DNA of 64,000 bases, taken from NCBI RefSeq assembly GCF_014642875.1, contig NZ_BMJC01000003.1, forward strand, positions 806,001 through 870,000. Reading direction: 5' to 3'. The DNA comes from Puia dinghuensis. GTDB taxonomy: Bacteria > Bacteroidota > Bacteroidia > Chitinophagales > Chitinophagaceae. The position numbers and the translations under genes were made by a program. Position 1 is the stretch's first letter. Each line of letters begins with the position of its first letter. The notes beneath the pieces were generated by a model. It worked only from the letters and a program-made list of their open reading frames with translations. It did no database searches and was not told where the DNA came from. Shown here piece by piece: positions 23,981 through 32,333 of the stretch.

Positions 23981-24385
23981 ATGGAGCTTCGATTTCACCT
24001 GCAGGATATTGAAAAAGCGGCCATTGCATTCTGGCAGGCATTTCCCTTGCAGCAGGTTTTTGCCTTTCATGGGAGCATGGGGGCGGGTAAGACGACCTTT
24101 ATCCATGCCCTATGCAACATCAAGGGAGTCACCGATACCGTTGGAAGCCCTACTTTTTCCATTATCAATGAATACCGGTATCCCGGTGGGAAGATCTTCC
24201 ATCTCGATCTCTACCGGTTGAAGGATGAAGAAGAAGCCCTGAGGGCAGGTGTTGAAGATGTCCTGTATAGCGGTGAATATTGTCTCGTGGAATGGCCTGA
24301 CCGGGCGCCGGGGATTTTTCCCCCCGACGCTGTCCATGTCCGGTTGGAAATAGTGGACCTCGATACCCGTAAAATCAATTTATAA
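23981..24385 (+). CDS. tsaE: tRNA t6A-synthesis ATPase TsaE
   Basis: 134 residues from ATG 23981. Small P-loop ATPase required with TsaB, TsaC and TsaD for N6-threonylcarbamoyladenosine at position 37 of ANN-decoding tRNAs. Walker A 'GSMGAGKTTFIHALC', the family block 'SPTFSIINEY', 'HLDLYRLKDEEE' and 'LVEWPDRAPG' (the Trp-Pro motif) are all present and in order. A TTG in frame at 23969 overlaps the -7 box and is not the start. It precedes ald by 21 bp; the two may share a message. Confidence 0.95.
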   Translation: MELRFHLQDIEKAAIAFWQAFPLQQVFAFHGSMGAGKTTFIHALCNIKGVTDTVGSPTFSIINEYRYPGGKIFHLDLYRLKDEEEALRAGVEDVLYSGEYCLVEWPDRAPGIFPPDAVHVRLEIVDLDTRKINL

Positions 24386-24406
24386 ATTGTAATTTCCCAG
24401 GCATAT

Positions 24407-25624
24407 ATGTCGCAGCAGCAAAAACCAGTCATCAGCACCTCCTTCAGCTATGAAACCCTGGAAGAAACCCTGGATATCAAGCCCAAGGGAGTGCCCCTGC
24501 ATATCGGCATGCCCAAGGAGATTGCGTTTCAGGAGAACCGTATCGCCCTGACACCGGATGCGGTAGGTGTATTGGTCAGCAATGGACATGAAGTAATCAT
24601 CGAACATTGCGCCGGTGAAGGCGCACACTACCGGGATAAGGATTACAGTGAAGCCGGGGCGAGGATCGTCCACGACAAGGCCGAAGTGTTGAAGGCGCCC
24701 ATCCTCGTAAAAAGCGCCCCCGTTATCGAAGAAGATCTGCCGATGCTGCAGCTGAATCAGATTATCATCTCCCCTATTCATCTGTCCGCGATGAAGGCCG
24801 ATCTGCTGCAAAAGATGATGGACAAGCGCATCACGGGTATCTCCTTCGAAAATCTGAAGGATGACAGTGGAACCTATCCCATCGTCCGGAGTATGAGCGA
24901 GATCGCCGGTAGTGCGGTGATGCTGATCGCGGGGCAATACCTGAGTTCGGCCAATCGCGGCAAAGGCGTTTTGTTGGGTGGTATCTCGGGGATCCCGCCG
25001 ACCAAGGTCATCATCCTGGGCGCGGGTATCGTCGGGGAATTTGCGGCGCGTGCCGCCCTCGCGCTTGGGGCTTCAGTGAAAGTCTTTGACAACAGCGTCT
25101 ACCGGCTGAAGCGGTTGCAGAACAACATCGGCCAGCGGATGTGGACTTCGGTGATGGAGCCTCGCATCCTTGCCAAGCAACTCAAGACCTGTGAGATCGC
25201 CGTCGGGGCCCTTTCTTCGCAGACCGGCAGGACGCCGGTGGTCGTCACCGATGAAATGGTCAGCAATATGCGACCTGGCTCGGTGATCATCGACGTCAGT
25301 ATCGACCGGGGAGGATGTTTTGAAACTTCCGAGATCACCACGCATGAGCATCCCGTCTTTATGAAATATGGCGTGATCCACTACTGCGTACCCAATATTC
25401 CATCTGGTTTTGCCCGTACGGCTTCGCATGCCATCAGTAATGTGCTGATGCCTTTGTTGCTGGAGGCGGGAGAAGAAGGCGGGTTCGAGAATCTCGTATG
25501 GCATAAGATACATCTGCGCAGCGGCATCTATCTTTTCAAGGGCGCGTTGACCAATTTTCACCTCAGCCAGCGGTTCGATCTGAAGTATACCGATCTAAAC
25601 CTGCTGATCGCCAGTCAGCGATGA
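24407..25624 (+). CDS. ald: Alanine dehydrogenase
   Basis: 405 residues. NAD-dependent interconversion of L-alanine and pyruvate plus ammonia. The AlaDH/PNT N-terminal fold is seen in 'GMPKEIAFQENRIALTPDAV' (about residues 26-45), and the NAD domain in 'VIILGAGIVGEFAARAALALGASVKVFD'-like sequence (GxGxxG at about 204-209). Then come 'IIDVSIDRGGCFETSE' and 'YCVPNIPSGFARTASHAISN', which are characteristic. The N-terminal 20 residues ('QQQKPVISTSFSYETLEETL') are an extension seen in Bacteroidota members. Convergent with the ABC ATPase gene at a 5-bp gap. Confidence 0.92.
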   Translation: MSQQQKPVISTSFSYETLEETLDIKPKGVPLHIGMPKEIAFQENRIALTPDAVGVLVSNGHEVIIEHCAGEGAHYRDKDYSEAGARIVHDKAEVLKAPILVKSAPVIEEDLPMLQLNQIIISPIHLSAMKADLLQKMMDKRITGISFENLKDDSGTYPIVRSMSEIAGSAVMLIAGQYLSSANRGKGVLLGGISGIPPTKVIILGAGIVGEFAARAALALGASVKVFDNSVYRLKRLQNNIGQRMWTSVMEPRILAKQLKTCEIAVGALSSQTGRTPVVVTDEMVSNMRPGSVIIDVSIDRGGCFETSEITTHEHPVFMKYGVIHYCVPNIPSGFARTASHAISNVLMPLLLEAGEEGGFENLVWHKIHLRSGIYLFKGALTNFHLSQRFDLKYTDLNLLIASQR

Positions 25625-25629
25625 GGCTT

Positions 25630-26244
25630 TTACTTCCAATTCAAAATATTGATCGACTGCTCGCAGAAATCGTATTCCTGCACATCATTGCTGCTGACAA
25701 TGATCATCCGGCCGGTGGCGTATTCTGCGATGAGGCGGCGGTAGAGGGCGATACCATCCACATCGAGATTGGTACAGGGTTCGTCGAGCAGGATGACGGG
25801 GGTGTTGGAGAAGAGGGCCTGCGCGAGGCGAACGCGTTGTTTCATCCCTGAGGAATAATAGCGGATCTGTTTTTGAGCGGCGGCTTCGAGTCCCATTTTC
25901 CTGATGATGTCGGGAATGGAAAGTCCGGGCAGGAATGGCTTAAATGAACCGTGAAATGCGAGGAATTCGGTGACCGTCATTTCCTCGATGACTTCGAGGT
26001 AGGGGGCGCAGAGGGAGAGGTGGCGGTAGGCTTGTTCGGGAAGGATAGCACCGGAGCCCTCATATTGGACCGAGCCTTCGCTGATGCCGATGGCCCCCGC
26101 GATGGACTGTAATAACGTAGACTTTCCGGACCCGTTGGGGCCGACGATCGCGTAAGTATGAGAGCCGGTGAATTCGTAATGGAGATGACGAAAGATCCAG
26201 TCGCGGTTGAACCGTTTACCGGCATCAATCAGCGTAATCTTCAT
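25630..26244 (-). CDS. ABC transporter ATP-binding protein
   Basis: 204 residues from ATG 26244, which overlaps the end of lpxA by 20 bp; the longer upstream frame is rejected. Walker A 'GPNGSGKSTLLQSIAG', signature 'YSSGMKQRVRLAQALF', Walker B 'VILLDEPCTNLD', and switch region 'MIIVSSNDVQEYDFCE', in which the usual His is replaced by Asn. Short single-domain ATPases of this type energise exporters, but no membrane partner is adjacent. Its place behind lpxA may only reflect operon read-through. Substrate unknown. Confidence 0.88.
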   Translation of the reverse strand: MKITLIDAGKRFNRDWIFRHLHYEFTGSHTYAIVGPNGSGKSTLLQSIAGAIGISEGSVQYEGSGAILPEQAYRHLSLCAPYLEVIEEMTVTEFLAFHGSFKPFLPGLSIPDIIRKMGLEAAAQKQIRYYSSGMKQRVRLAQALFSNTPVILLDEPCTNLDVDGIALYRRLIAEYATGRMIIVSSNDVQEYDFCEQSINILNWK

Positions 26245-27106
26245 CAAAGCTCGTTTTGCTATAGCGTTTGATAATACCGCGGCCGCTTTCCCGTATAAAG
26301 GCGACAATCTCATCGCGTTCGTCGCTGGCGGGGAACTCTTCTTCGAGGAATTCGAGGGCCTGGCTGGTATTCATGCCTTTATTGTAAATGACCCGGTAGA
26401 TGTCGAGGATGTGGTTGATCTTGTCGATGGTGAAACCGCGGCGCTTGAGCCCGACGGAATTGACACCGGAATAGCTGAGAGGCATCCTGGCCGCTTTTAT
26501 ATAGGGGGGAATATCTTTCCCAACGAGCGAGCCGCCGCCAAGGAAGACATGGGAACCCACTCTTACGAACTGGTGGATGGCGCACATCCCGCCCAAAATG
26601 ACCCAGTCGCCAAGGACGACATGCCCCGCGACCTGCGAATTATTGCTAAGGATACAATTGTCGCCGATGATACAGTCGTGGGCAATATGGCTATAGGCGA
26701 GGATCATGCAGTTGCGGCCCACCCTGGTGGTCCAGCGATCGCGGGTGCCGCGGTGGATAGTTACAAATTCGCGGATGGTGGTATTATCGCCAATCTGTAC
26801 AGTCGTCTCTTCGCCGTCAAATTTAAGATCTTGAGGATCAGCAGATACTACAGCTCCGGGGAAAATCCTGCAATTTTTTCCAATCCTTGCGCCCTCCATT
26901 ATCGTGACATTGCTGCCGATCCAGGTACCTGCTCCAATTTCTACATTTTTATGAATCATCGTGAAGGGGTCCACTCTTACATCGGGAGCCAGCCTCGCAT
27001 CGGGATGAATGGAGGTGAAAGAATGAATCATTCGACGATCAATTGATTGATTTTCAGTTTCTTGGATCATTATACTTTCTTCCTTGTGGATTGCTGTTTT
27101 CTTCAT
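26225..27106 (-). CDS. lpxA: UDP-N-acetylglucosamine O-acyltransferase
   Basis: First enzyme of lipid A synthesis; moves 3-hydroxyacyl from ACP to UDP-GlcNAc. Left-handed beta-helix of hexapeptide repeats with 'IHPDARLAPDVRVDPFTMIHKNVEIGAGTWIG' in parts, catalytic-His region 'ILAYSHIAHDCIIGDNCI' and the C-terminal helical bundle from 'LSYSGVNSVGLKRRGF'. The family N-terminus normally begins at the Met in 'MIHSFTS' (ATG 27031, 268 residues); the ATG at 27106 adds 25 residues 'MKKTAIHKEESI...' and sits 24 bp after the expected transcription start, so either is possible. Downstream of lpxC-fabZ. Confidence 0.93.
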   Translation of the reverse strand: MKKTAIHKEESIMIQETENQSIDRRMIHSFTSIHPDARLAPDVRVDPFTMIHKNVEIGAGTWIGSNVTIMEGARIGKNCRIFPGAVVSADPQDLKFDGEETTVQIGDNTTIREFVTIHRGTRDRWTTRVGRNCMILAYSHIAHDCIIGDNCILSNNSQVAGHVVLGDWVILGGMCAIHQFVRVGSHVFLGGGSLVGKDIPPYIKAARMPLSYSGVNSVGLKRRGFTIDKINHILDIYRVIYNKGMNTSQALEFLEEEFPASDERDEIVAFIRESGRGIIKRYSKTSFDEDYAD

Positions 27107-27136
27107 AAGAAATGCTGAGAAGCACCCGGCATCTCA

Positions 27137-27144
27137 CAAAAATA
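27137..27144 (-). promoter_or_regulatory. Possible lpxA promoter -7 box (TATTTTTG)
   Basis: Exact TAnnTTTG on the minus strand in the 106-bp gap after lpxC-fabZ, 30 bp before the outer lpxA start codon at 27106. Confidence 0.5.
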
Positions 27145-27212
27145 AACTTATTTGACACAATTACCCGAAATAAACTTGTGTTTACACCCGGTTAACCAGT
27201 CTTAGCAAGTCG

Positions 27213-28619
27213 TTAACTCCGCTTTACGAGCTGTGCCATCAGGTCGGCTTCTGTAGCAATTTTATTGCCTACATATACCGTGCCGCGCATTTCGCATATG
27301 CCTCTGCGGATGGGGTTGATGAGCTCCATTTTCAGGAGCATGGTGTCCCCGGGGATGACCTTGTGTTTGAACTTGCAGTTGTCGATCTTGATAAAATAGG
27401 TGTCGTACTGGCCTTCGGGCATCAAATTGATGCAAAGGATCCCACCGGTCTGAGCCAGGGCTTCGATCTGCAGGACACCGGGCATGACGGGATTGCCGGG
27501 GAAGTGGCCGACGAAGAAAGGTTCATTGAAAGTGACGTTCTTTACCCCGATGATATGTTTGTCAGTGAGCTCGATGATCTTGTCAACAAGCAGGAAGGGG
27601 AAGCGATGAGGCAGGGTTTTTTCTATCTGGGTAGTGGTGAACACCGGCGCCTGGTTGGGGTCATACACCGGGGTGTTCTTTAGATGCTTGTTTTTTTTTA
27701 TATACTGTTTGATCTTCCGGGCGAATTCTACATTGGTGGAATGGCCGGGGCGATTGGCGATGATCTGTCCTTTTATCGGAAAGCCGATAAGCGCGAGGTC
27801 GCCGATGATGTCCAGGAGTTTGTGCCGGGCAGGCTCGTTGGGGAAGCGCAGCTCCAGGTTGTTGAGATAGCCTTCGCTTTTGATCTCGATCTTATCCCTT
27901 TTGAAGGCCTTTGCCAGGCGATCCATTTCTTCCAGGGTCACGGGTTTGTCGACCACGACGATGGCGTTGTTGATGTCGCCGCCTTTTATGAGGTTATGTT
28001 CAAGCAGCATCTCCAGCTCGTGAAGGAAGCAGAAAGTTCTGCAAGGAGAGATCTCGCTTTTGAATTCGCGCATAGTCTTAAGGCTCGCATGCTGGGTGCC
28101 CAGGACAGGGCTGTTGAAGTCGATGAGCGTAGTGACCTTGTACTCCATAGCCGGCATGACGACCATTTCCACGCGCTTTTTCTCATCGGTATGGGTGATG
28201 TTGGAGTCGATGGTATACCAGACCTTGGCGGCATCCTGCTCGGCCACACCGGCTTCCTCGATGATCTCTACAAAAGGCTCAGAGCTGCCGTCGATGATCG
28301 GAACCTCAGGACCGTTGATCTCGATGAGGCAATTATCCACACCCATTCCCACAAGAGCAGCCAGGATGTGCTCAACCGTGCTCACCTTCCCCCCATTGTC
28401 TTCCAGCGTCGTACCCCGGGAAGTATCAGTGACCAGATCGCAGTCCGCCTTGATGACAGGCTGGCCGGGAAGGTCGATACGCTGGAATTGGAAGCCGAAT
28501 CCCGGTGTAGCGGGTTTCAGGGTCATATCCACCGTGATACCGGTGTGCAGGCCAGTGCCGGAAATACTTGTTACAGAAGCTAATGTGTGTTGTTTGTCTG
28601 GATTGAAATTTGCGTCCAT
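27213..28619 (-). CDS. Bifunctional LpxC deacetylase / FabZ dehydratase
   Basis: 468 residues from ATG 28619 ('MDANFNPDKQHTLA'). Residues about 8-305 are LpxC, the zinc deacetylase that commits UDP-3-O-acyl-GlcNAc to lipid A: 'GTGLHTG', 'STVEHILAALVG' (zinc His), 'FCFLHELEMLL' and 'RHKLLDIIGDLAL' (HxxxD zinc site). Residues about 320-468 are FabZ, 3-hydroxyacyl-ACP dehydratase: 'LPHRFPFLLVDKI' and 'GHFPGNPVMPGVLQIEALAQ'. This fusion is standard in Bacteroidota and ties lipid A to fatty-acid elongation. lpxA follows 106 bp downstream. The longer frame to 28691 is rejected. Confidence 0.96.
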   Translation of the reverse strand: MDANFNPDKQHTLASVTSISGTGLHTGITVDMTLKPATPGFGFQFQRIDLPGQPVIKADCDLVTDTSRGTTLEDNGGKVSTVEHILAALVGMGVDNCLIEINGPEVPIIDGSSEPFVEIIEEAGVAEQDAAKVWYTIDSNITHTDEKKRVEMVVMPAMEYKVTTLIDFNSPVLGTQHASLKTMREFKSEISPCRTFCFLHELEMLLEHNLIKGGDINNAIVVVDKPVTLEEMDRLAKAFKRDKIEIKSEGYLNNLELRFPNEPARHKLLDIIGDLALIGFPIKGQIIANRPGHSTNVEFARKIKQYIKKNKHLKNTPVYDPNQAPVFTTTQIEKTLPHRFPFLLVDKIIELTDKHIIGVKNVTFNEPFFVGHFPGNPVMPGVLQIEALAQTGGILCINLMPEGQYDTYFIKIDNCKFKHKVIPGDTMLLKMELINPIRRGICEMRGTVYVGNKIATEADLMAQLVKRS

Positions 28620-28688
28620 GCGATTTTTTAATGAATGGTAGCCCCTGGCGCGGTACGGCGGCGCCGAGGTGCAACCCCTTATGGCCGA

Positions 28689-28696
28689 CAAAGATA
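28689..28696 (-). promoter_or_regulatory. lpxC-fabZ promoter -7 box (TATCTTTG)
   Basis: Exact TAnnTTTG on the minus strand, leaving an untranslated leader of roughly 65 bases before the ATG at 28619. Confidence 0.5.
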
Positions 28697-28709
28697 GGGG
28701 AATCGAAGC

Positions 28710-29081
28710 TTATATATCCTCTTCCCGCTCTAACATGAGGATGGCGCTCTGGGGGACAATAAAGTATTTTTCCCCTTCGTAGAGTACTTCCGTAGCCCCG
28801 CTGAGCAAAAAAATGGCGATATCGCCCTCCCGGGCCTGGAGGGGGATGTACTTCACCTGTTCGTCCTGGTGTTTCCAGGGCTCTTCGTCCACCGGCATAG
28901 GGATGGCATAGCCCGGACCGGTTTTTATGACATATCCCTGCTGAACCTTTTCTTTTTCCTGCACGCCGGGTGGTAGATAAAGGCCTGAGTCTGTGCGTTC
29001 GTTAGGTTTTGAGGGTCGAATGAGTACCCTATCGCCAATTACGACTAGTTTCTTAAATTTATTGTCAGAAGTAAGATGCAT
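28710..29081 (-). CDS. GroES-like (Cpn10 fold) protein
   Basis: 123 residues from ATG 29081. The first half reads as GroES ('LVVIGDRVLIRPSKPNERTDSGLYLPPG', in pieces, with 'DRVLI.P' and 'T.SGLYLP'), and the end has 'IFLLSGATEVLYEGEKYFIVPQSAILML', equivalent to the GroES final strands. Between them lies an insertion of about 25 residues ('IPMPVDEEPWKHQDEQVKYIP') not found in true GroES, whose length is about 95. No groEL is adjacent. It is likely a GroES paralogue found in Bacteroidota; whether it caps GroEL is unknown. The -7 box TAACTTTG (29095-29088) ends 6 bp before the ATG. Confidence 0.8.
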   Translation of the reverse strand: MHLTSDNKFKKLVVIGDRVLIRPSKPNERTDSGLYLPPGVQEKEKVQQGYVIKTGPGYAIPMPVDEEPWKHQDEQVKYIPLQAREGDIAIFLLSGATEVLYEGEKYFIVPQSAILMLEREEDI

Positions 29082-29087
29082 AACTTG

Positions 29088-29095
29088 CAAAGTTA
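29088..29095 (-). promoter_or_regulatory. Promoter -7 box of the GroES-like gene (TAACTTTG)
   Basis: Exact TAnnTTTG, 6 bp before the ATG on the minus strand, implying a leaderless or nearly leaderless mRNA. Confidence 0.5.
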
Positions 29096-29176
29096 TGGGG
29101 TTTAACAAAATATTATTCCGATTCGTTGATAATCAGGGAATGATTTAATTTTATTTGTACTCAAAATCATCAAATC

Positions 29177-29881
29177 ATGGAAGGAAAGAAACCCAAAATA
29201 TTGTTGTGCGAAGACGATCCCAATTTAGGCATGGTCCTGAAAAACTATCTTGAGCTCAGCGATTTTGATGTGACCCTGGAAAGGGATGGCCGGCTGGGGC
29301 TGGCAGCCTTCCAGCGGGAGCATTTTGATCTCTGCCTGCTGGACATCATGATGCCGCATATGGACGGATTTACGCTGGCTGAAGAGATCAGGGACGTCGA
29401 CCCCGATATTCCCCTTTTCTTTCTTAGCGCCAAGACGATGAAAGAAGATATCATCCAGGGGTATAAGCTGGGGGCAGACGACTATATCACCAAACCTTTC
29501 GACAGTGAAGTGCTGTTGATGAAGATAAAGGCAATTCTCAAGCGCAATGACGATCTCAACAAGGAGTCGGACAATAAGGAATTTGAGATGGGGTCGTATC
29601 ATTTCAATCCCAAATTGCGCGAACTGAGCCATAAAGGGCAGACACAGACCTTGTCGCCCAAGGAGAACGAGCTGTTGAAGATGCTGGCCGAACACATGAA
29701 TGATCTGCTGCCGCGCGAACAGGCGTTGAAGAAGATCTGGGGCAGCGATACTTACTTCAATGGGCGAAGCATGGATGTGTATATTGCGAAGTTGCGGAAG
29801 TATCTGAAAGACGATGCCAACATCGAGATCGTCAATATACATGGAAACGGGTTCAGGCTGGTGGTGCCTGTGAGTGCTTAG
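29177..29881 (+). CDS. OmpR-family response regulator
   Basis: 234 residues. Receiver domain (1-125) with the acidic pair 'CEDDPNLG', phosphorylation Asp56 ('[11 protein letters not shown]'), 'FLSAK' and 'KPFD'. The C-terminal winged helix (about 135-232) has '[31 protein letters not shown]' and '[13 protein letters not shown]' with the usual recognition helix and wing ('[11 protein letters not shown]'). No histidine kinase is in the window. In Chitinophagaceae similar orphan regulators are common and their targets unknown. It converges on ruvB, overlapping it by 4 bp. Confidence 0.93.
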   Translation: MEGKKPKILLCEDDPNLGMVLKNYLELSDFDVTLERDGRLGLAAFQREHFDLCLLDIMMPHMDGFTLAEEIRDVDPDIPLFFLSAKTMKEDIIQGYKLGADDYITKPFDSEVLLMKIKAILKRNDDLNKESDNKEFEMGSYHFNPKLRELSHKGQTQTLSPKENELLKMLAEHMNDLLPREQALKKIWGSDTYFNGRSMDVYIAKLRKYLKDDANIEIVNIHGNGFRLVVPVSA

Positions 29882-30903
29882 AATAACTCACCTTCTCTGC
29901 CCGGTCTCTTCTTTCCCAGATGTTCGTAGGCTTTGGGTGTCACTTCGCGTCCACGGGGGGTGCGCATGATAAAGCCTTCTTGTATGAGGAAGGGTTCATA
30001 CACTTCTTCCAGCGTTCCGGTTTCTTCGCCGACAGCAGTGGCGATGGTGGTGATGCCGACGGGACCACCCTTGAACTTGTCGATGATGGTCGACAGGATG
30101 CGATTGTCCATTTCATCCAATCCATGTTCGTCGACATTGAGGGCCCGGAGGGCATGTTGCGTGATACCCAGGTCGATGATGCCGTTGCTCAAAACCTGGG
30201 CAAAATCTCTTACCCTGCGCAGCAGGCCATTGGCGATGCGGGGGGTGCCCCGGCTTCGCCGGGCAATCTCGGCGGATGCATCGGAGGTGATCTTCGTCTG
30301 TAAGATGCCGGCGCTGCGCAGGATGATCTTTTGCAGGGTGTCGGCATTGTAATATTCCAGCCTCGATTTTATGCCGAAGCGGGAGAGAAGCGGAGCCGTC
30401 AGCAGCCCGCTGCGAGTGGTGGCCCCCACCAGGGTAAAGGGATGGATGGAGAGCTGGATGCTGCGGGCATTGGGTCCGCTGTCGATCATGATGTCGATGC
30501 GATAGTCTTCCATAGCCGCATAGAGATATTCTTCGACGACGGTGCTCAGACGATGGATCTCGTCGATGAATAATACGTCGTTGGGGGCCAGGTTGGTAAG
30601 GAGGCCGGCCAGGTCGCCGGGTTTTTCGATGACAGGCCCGGAGGTTTCCTTGATATTCACCCCCAATTCGTTCGCGACGATGCGCGACAAGGTCGTCTTT
30701 CCCAGGCCGGGAGGGCCATGAAAGAGGATATGATCGAGGGCTTCTCCGCGCATTTTTGCGGCTTTGATGAAAACGCGAAGGTTTTCGATCAACTGTGGCT
30801 GACCGGAAAAATCTTCTATCGCCGAGGGGCGAATGTTGTTCTCAAACTCCTTGTCCGCGGGGCTTAAGGCGCTTTTTTCACTGTTGAGATTGAGATTGGA
30901 CAT
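29878..30903 (-). CDS. ruvB: Holliday junction branch-migration ATPase RuvB
   Basis: 341 residues from ATG 30903 ('[13 protein letters not shown]'); the longer frame to 31023 crosses the promoter. AAA+ motor that with RuvA moves Holliday junctions during recombination. '[11 protein letters not shown]', Walker A '[13 protein letters not shown]', Walker B 'LFIDEIHRL', sensor 1 '[20 protein letters not shown]', sensor 2 '[18 protein letters not shown]' and the C-terminal winged helix ('[17 protein letters not shown]') are complete. The -7 box ends 3 bp before the ATG. A palindrome shared with the MarR-thioredoxin gene lies 55 bp upstream of that box. Confidence 0.97.
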   Translation of the reverse strand: MSNLNLNSEKSALSPADKEFENNIRPSAIEDFSGQPQLIENLRVFIKAAKMRGEALDHILFHGPPGLGKTTLSRIVANELGVNIKETSGPVIEKPGDLAGLLTNLAPNDVLFIDEIHRLSTVVEEYLYAAMEDYRIDIMIDSGPNARSIQLSIHPFTLVGATTRSGLLTAPLLSRFGIKSRLEYYNADTLQKIILRSAGILQTKITSDASAEIARRSRGTPRIANGLLRRVRDFAQVLSNGIIDLGITQHALRALNVDEHGLDEMDNRILSTIIDKFKGGPVGITTIATAVGEETGTLEEVYEPFLIQEGFIMRTPRGREVTPKAYEHLGKKRPGREGELF

Positions 30904-30906
30904 GAG

Positions 30907-30914
30907 CAAATATA
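30907..30914 (-). promoter_or_regulatory. ruvB -7 box (TATATTTG) 3 bp before the ATG
   Basis: Exact TAnnTTTG, spacing to the start codon identical to that of clpX; predicts a leaderless ruvB mRNA. Confidence 0.5.
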
Positions 30915-30968
30915 CCGATTGCCTTTGTTCGGGTTGCGGGGAGGGGTTGTTTTTTGGGATTTTGATGT

Positions 30969-30982
30969 TTTGTATATACAAA
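30969..30982. promoter_or_regulatory. Palindrome TTTGTATATACAAA, first copy
   Basis: Perfect 14-bp palindrome in the 251-bp region between ruvB and the MarR-thioredoxin gene. An identical copy lies at 31082-31095, 113 bp away. MarR dimers bind palindromes of this size, and MarR genes usually regulate their own divergent region. Confidence 0.6.
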
Positions 30983-31081
30983 CCAATTTTTGTGGAGATT
31001 GGGTTTTGAGGGCTTGGTAGCAAAGGTTGAAAATGAAGGATATCGCGGGAGGACCTTTCAACAGGTTATGGAATTTTTTGA

Positions 31082-31095
31082 TTTGTATATACAAA
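31082..31095. promoter_or_regulatory. Palindrome TTTGTATATACAAA, second copy
   Basis: Identical to 30969-30982 and placed 59 bp before the ATG of the MarR-thioredoxin gene, where bound protein could block its promoter. A looser partial match (TTTTGCATAC) follows at about 31110. Confidence 0.6.
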
Positions 31096-31154
31096 ACATG
31101 AAATTTTCGTTTTGCATACCCCGGGGGAGGCTGTAATTTTAAAGAATAGTGCGT

Positions 31155-32333
31155 ATGAAAATAGTCAGACAAAGAATGCAACCAGAAAGTGAAAAGGCCG
31201 CAGATAACCCATTTGCGCGATCTCTTCATTTTTCATCCGCGGCATTGTCGCGTGAGGTCGAAAAACTGGCCATAGAATGCTTTCGACCCTCCGGGCTCCA
31301 TCCCAGTCTTGCTTATATCGTTCGGATCTTGTCATATATCTCGTTTACGAATCCCTCTTTCCTTGCCAAGAGCCTGCTGCTGAGTCCGAGCACGATGACA
31401 CGCCTGTTGGATAAATTGGAAAAGAAGGACATTATATACCGCCTCGAATACGATGGCATCCGGATGGTAAGCCTCACGCCAAAAGGGCATGAATCAGTGC
31501 TTTTACTGGGCGAATGTGAAAACGCTTTCCGGCAACGTTACAGGGCTATACTGGGGGAAGAGCGTGCCAAACAGCTGTCCGGGATGATGAACGAAACTAC
31601 CGACTTGTTAAGGGGCAAGGGCGATTGTCGGAATGCCGACGCTAAATCCGGCGGGGAATCCCGATATTTACCGGCAAAATTGCGAATTATGGGTACTCGG
31701 GATACGAGTCGTAAAGTCGAAGCTGCCTACCTCCAAAAAGCCATTTCCTACGAAGCTTATGTCGCGCTGATCGATGACCTGGTGGCCAAAGGCCAGACCA
31801 CGGGACCCGATCAGTCGGAGGCTTTTATCCACTATACCGTATTGAACCAGCAACGGATGCGCCGCTGGGAGAAGACGATGCAGCTGCTGCCTGCCGCGGA
31901 AGCAGCCATCCGAAGCATAACCCATCCACAGACCTGGCTGGTACTGACGGAAGCCTGGTGCGGAGACGCGGCACACATTACCCCAATAATGCAAGCGCTG
32001 GCCGCATTGAATCCGCTGATTACCCTGCGGTTTCTGATGCGGGACGATAACCTGGAACTAATGGATCGCTATCTCACCAATGGAGTAAGCCGCAGCATTC
32101 CGAAACTGATCGGCCTGGATACAGCCACGCTGGAAGAGTTGTTCACCTGGGGGCCGCGCCCGGCAGTACTACAGGCGAATTTCATGCAGCTGAAACAGGC
32201 CGGAGTGGAATTCCACGCGATAAAAGAAGAACTGCAACGCTGGTACAACAAGGACAAGACGATTTCCGTGCAGGAAGAATTGTCTGCGCTGGCGGCAGGG
32301 GCATCTGCTTCCTCAATTGGGATGACGGCTTAG
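31155..32333 (+). CDS. MarR-type regulator fused to a thioredoxin-like domain
   Basis: 392 residues from ATG 31155 (a GTG two codons upstream is weaker). Residues about 20-150 are a MarR winged helix: 'LHPSLAYIVRILSYISF', recognition region 'LLLSPSTMTRLLDKLEKKDIIYRLEYDGIRMVSLTPKG' in parts. Residues about 180-375 are a thioredoxin-like domain of the Thioredoxin_9 type, with 'LTEAWCGDAAHITPIMQALA' around Cys269, where the second active-site Cys is Asp/Ala as usual for that family, and 'IPKLIGLD'. A 25-residue linker joins them with no stop or start between. Other cysteines at 42, 121 and 158 could be redox sensors. It converges on egtD with a 4-bp overlap. Confidence 0.85.
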   Translation: MKIVRQRMQPESEKAADNPFARSLHFSSAALSREVEKLAIECFRPSGLHPSLAYIVRILSYISFTNPSFLAKSLLLSPSTMTRLLDKLEKKDIIYRLEYDGIRMVSLTPKGHESVLLLGECENAFRQRYRAILGEERAKQLSGMMNETTDLLRGKGDCRNADAKSGGESRYLPAKLRIMGTRDTSRKVEAAYLQKAISYEAYVALIDDLVAKGQTTGPDQSEAFIHYTVLNQQRMRRWEKTMQLLPAAEAAIRSITHPQTWLVLTEAWCGDAAHITPIMQALAALNPLITLRFLMRDDNLELMDRYLTNGVSRSIPKLIGLDTATLEELFTWGPRPAVLQANFMQLKQAGVEFHAIKEELQRWYNKDKTISVQEELSALAAGASASSIGMTA

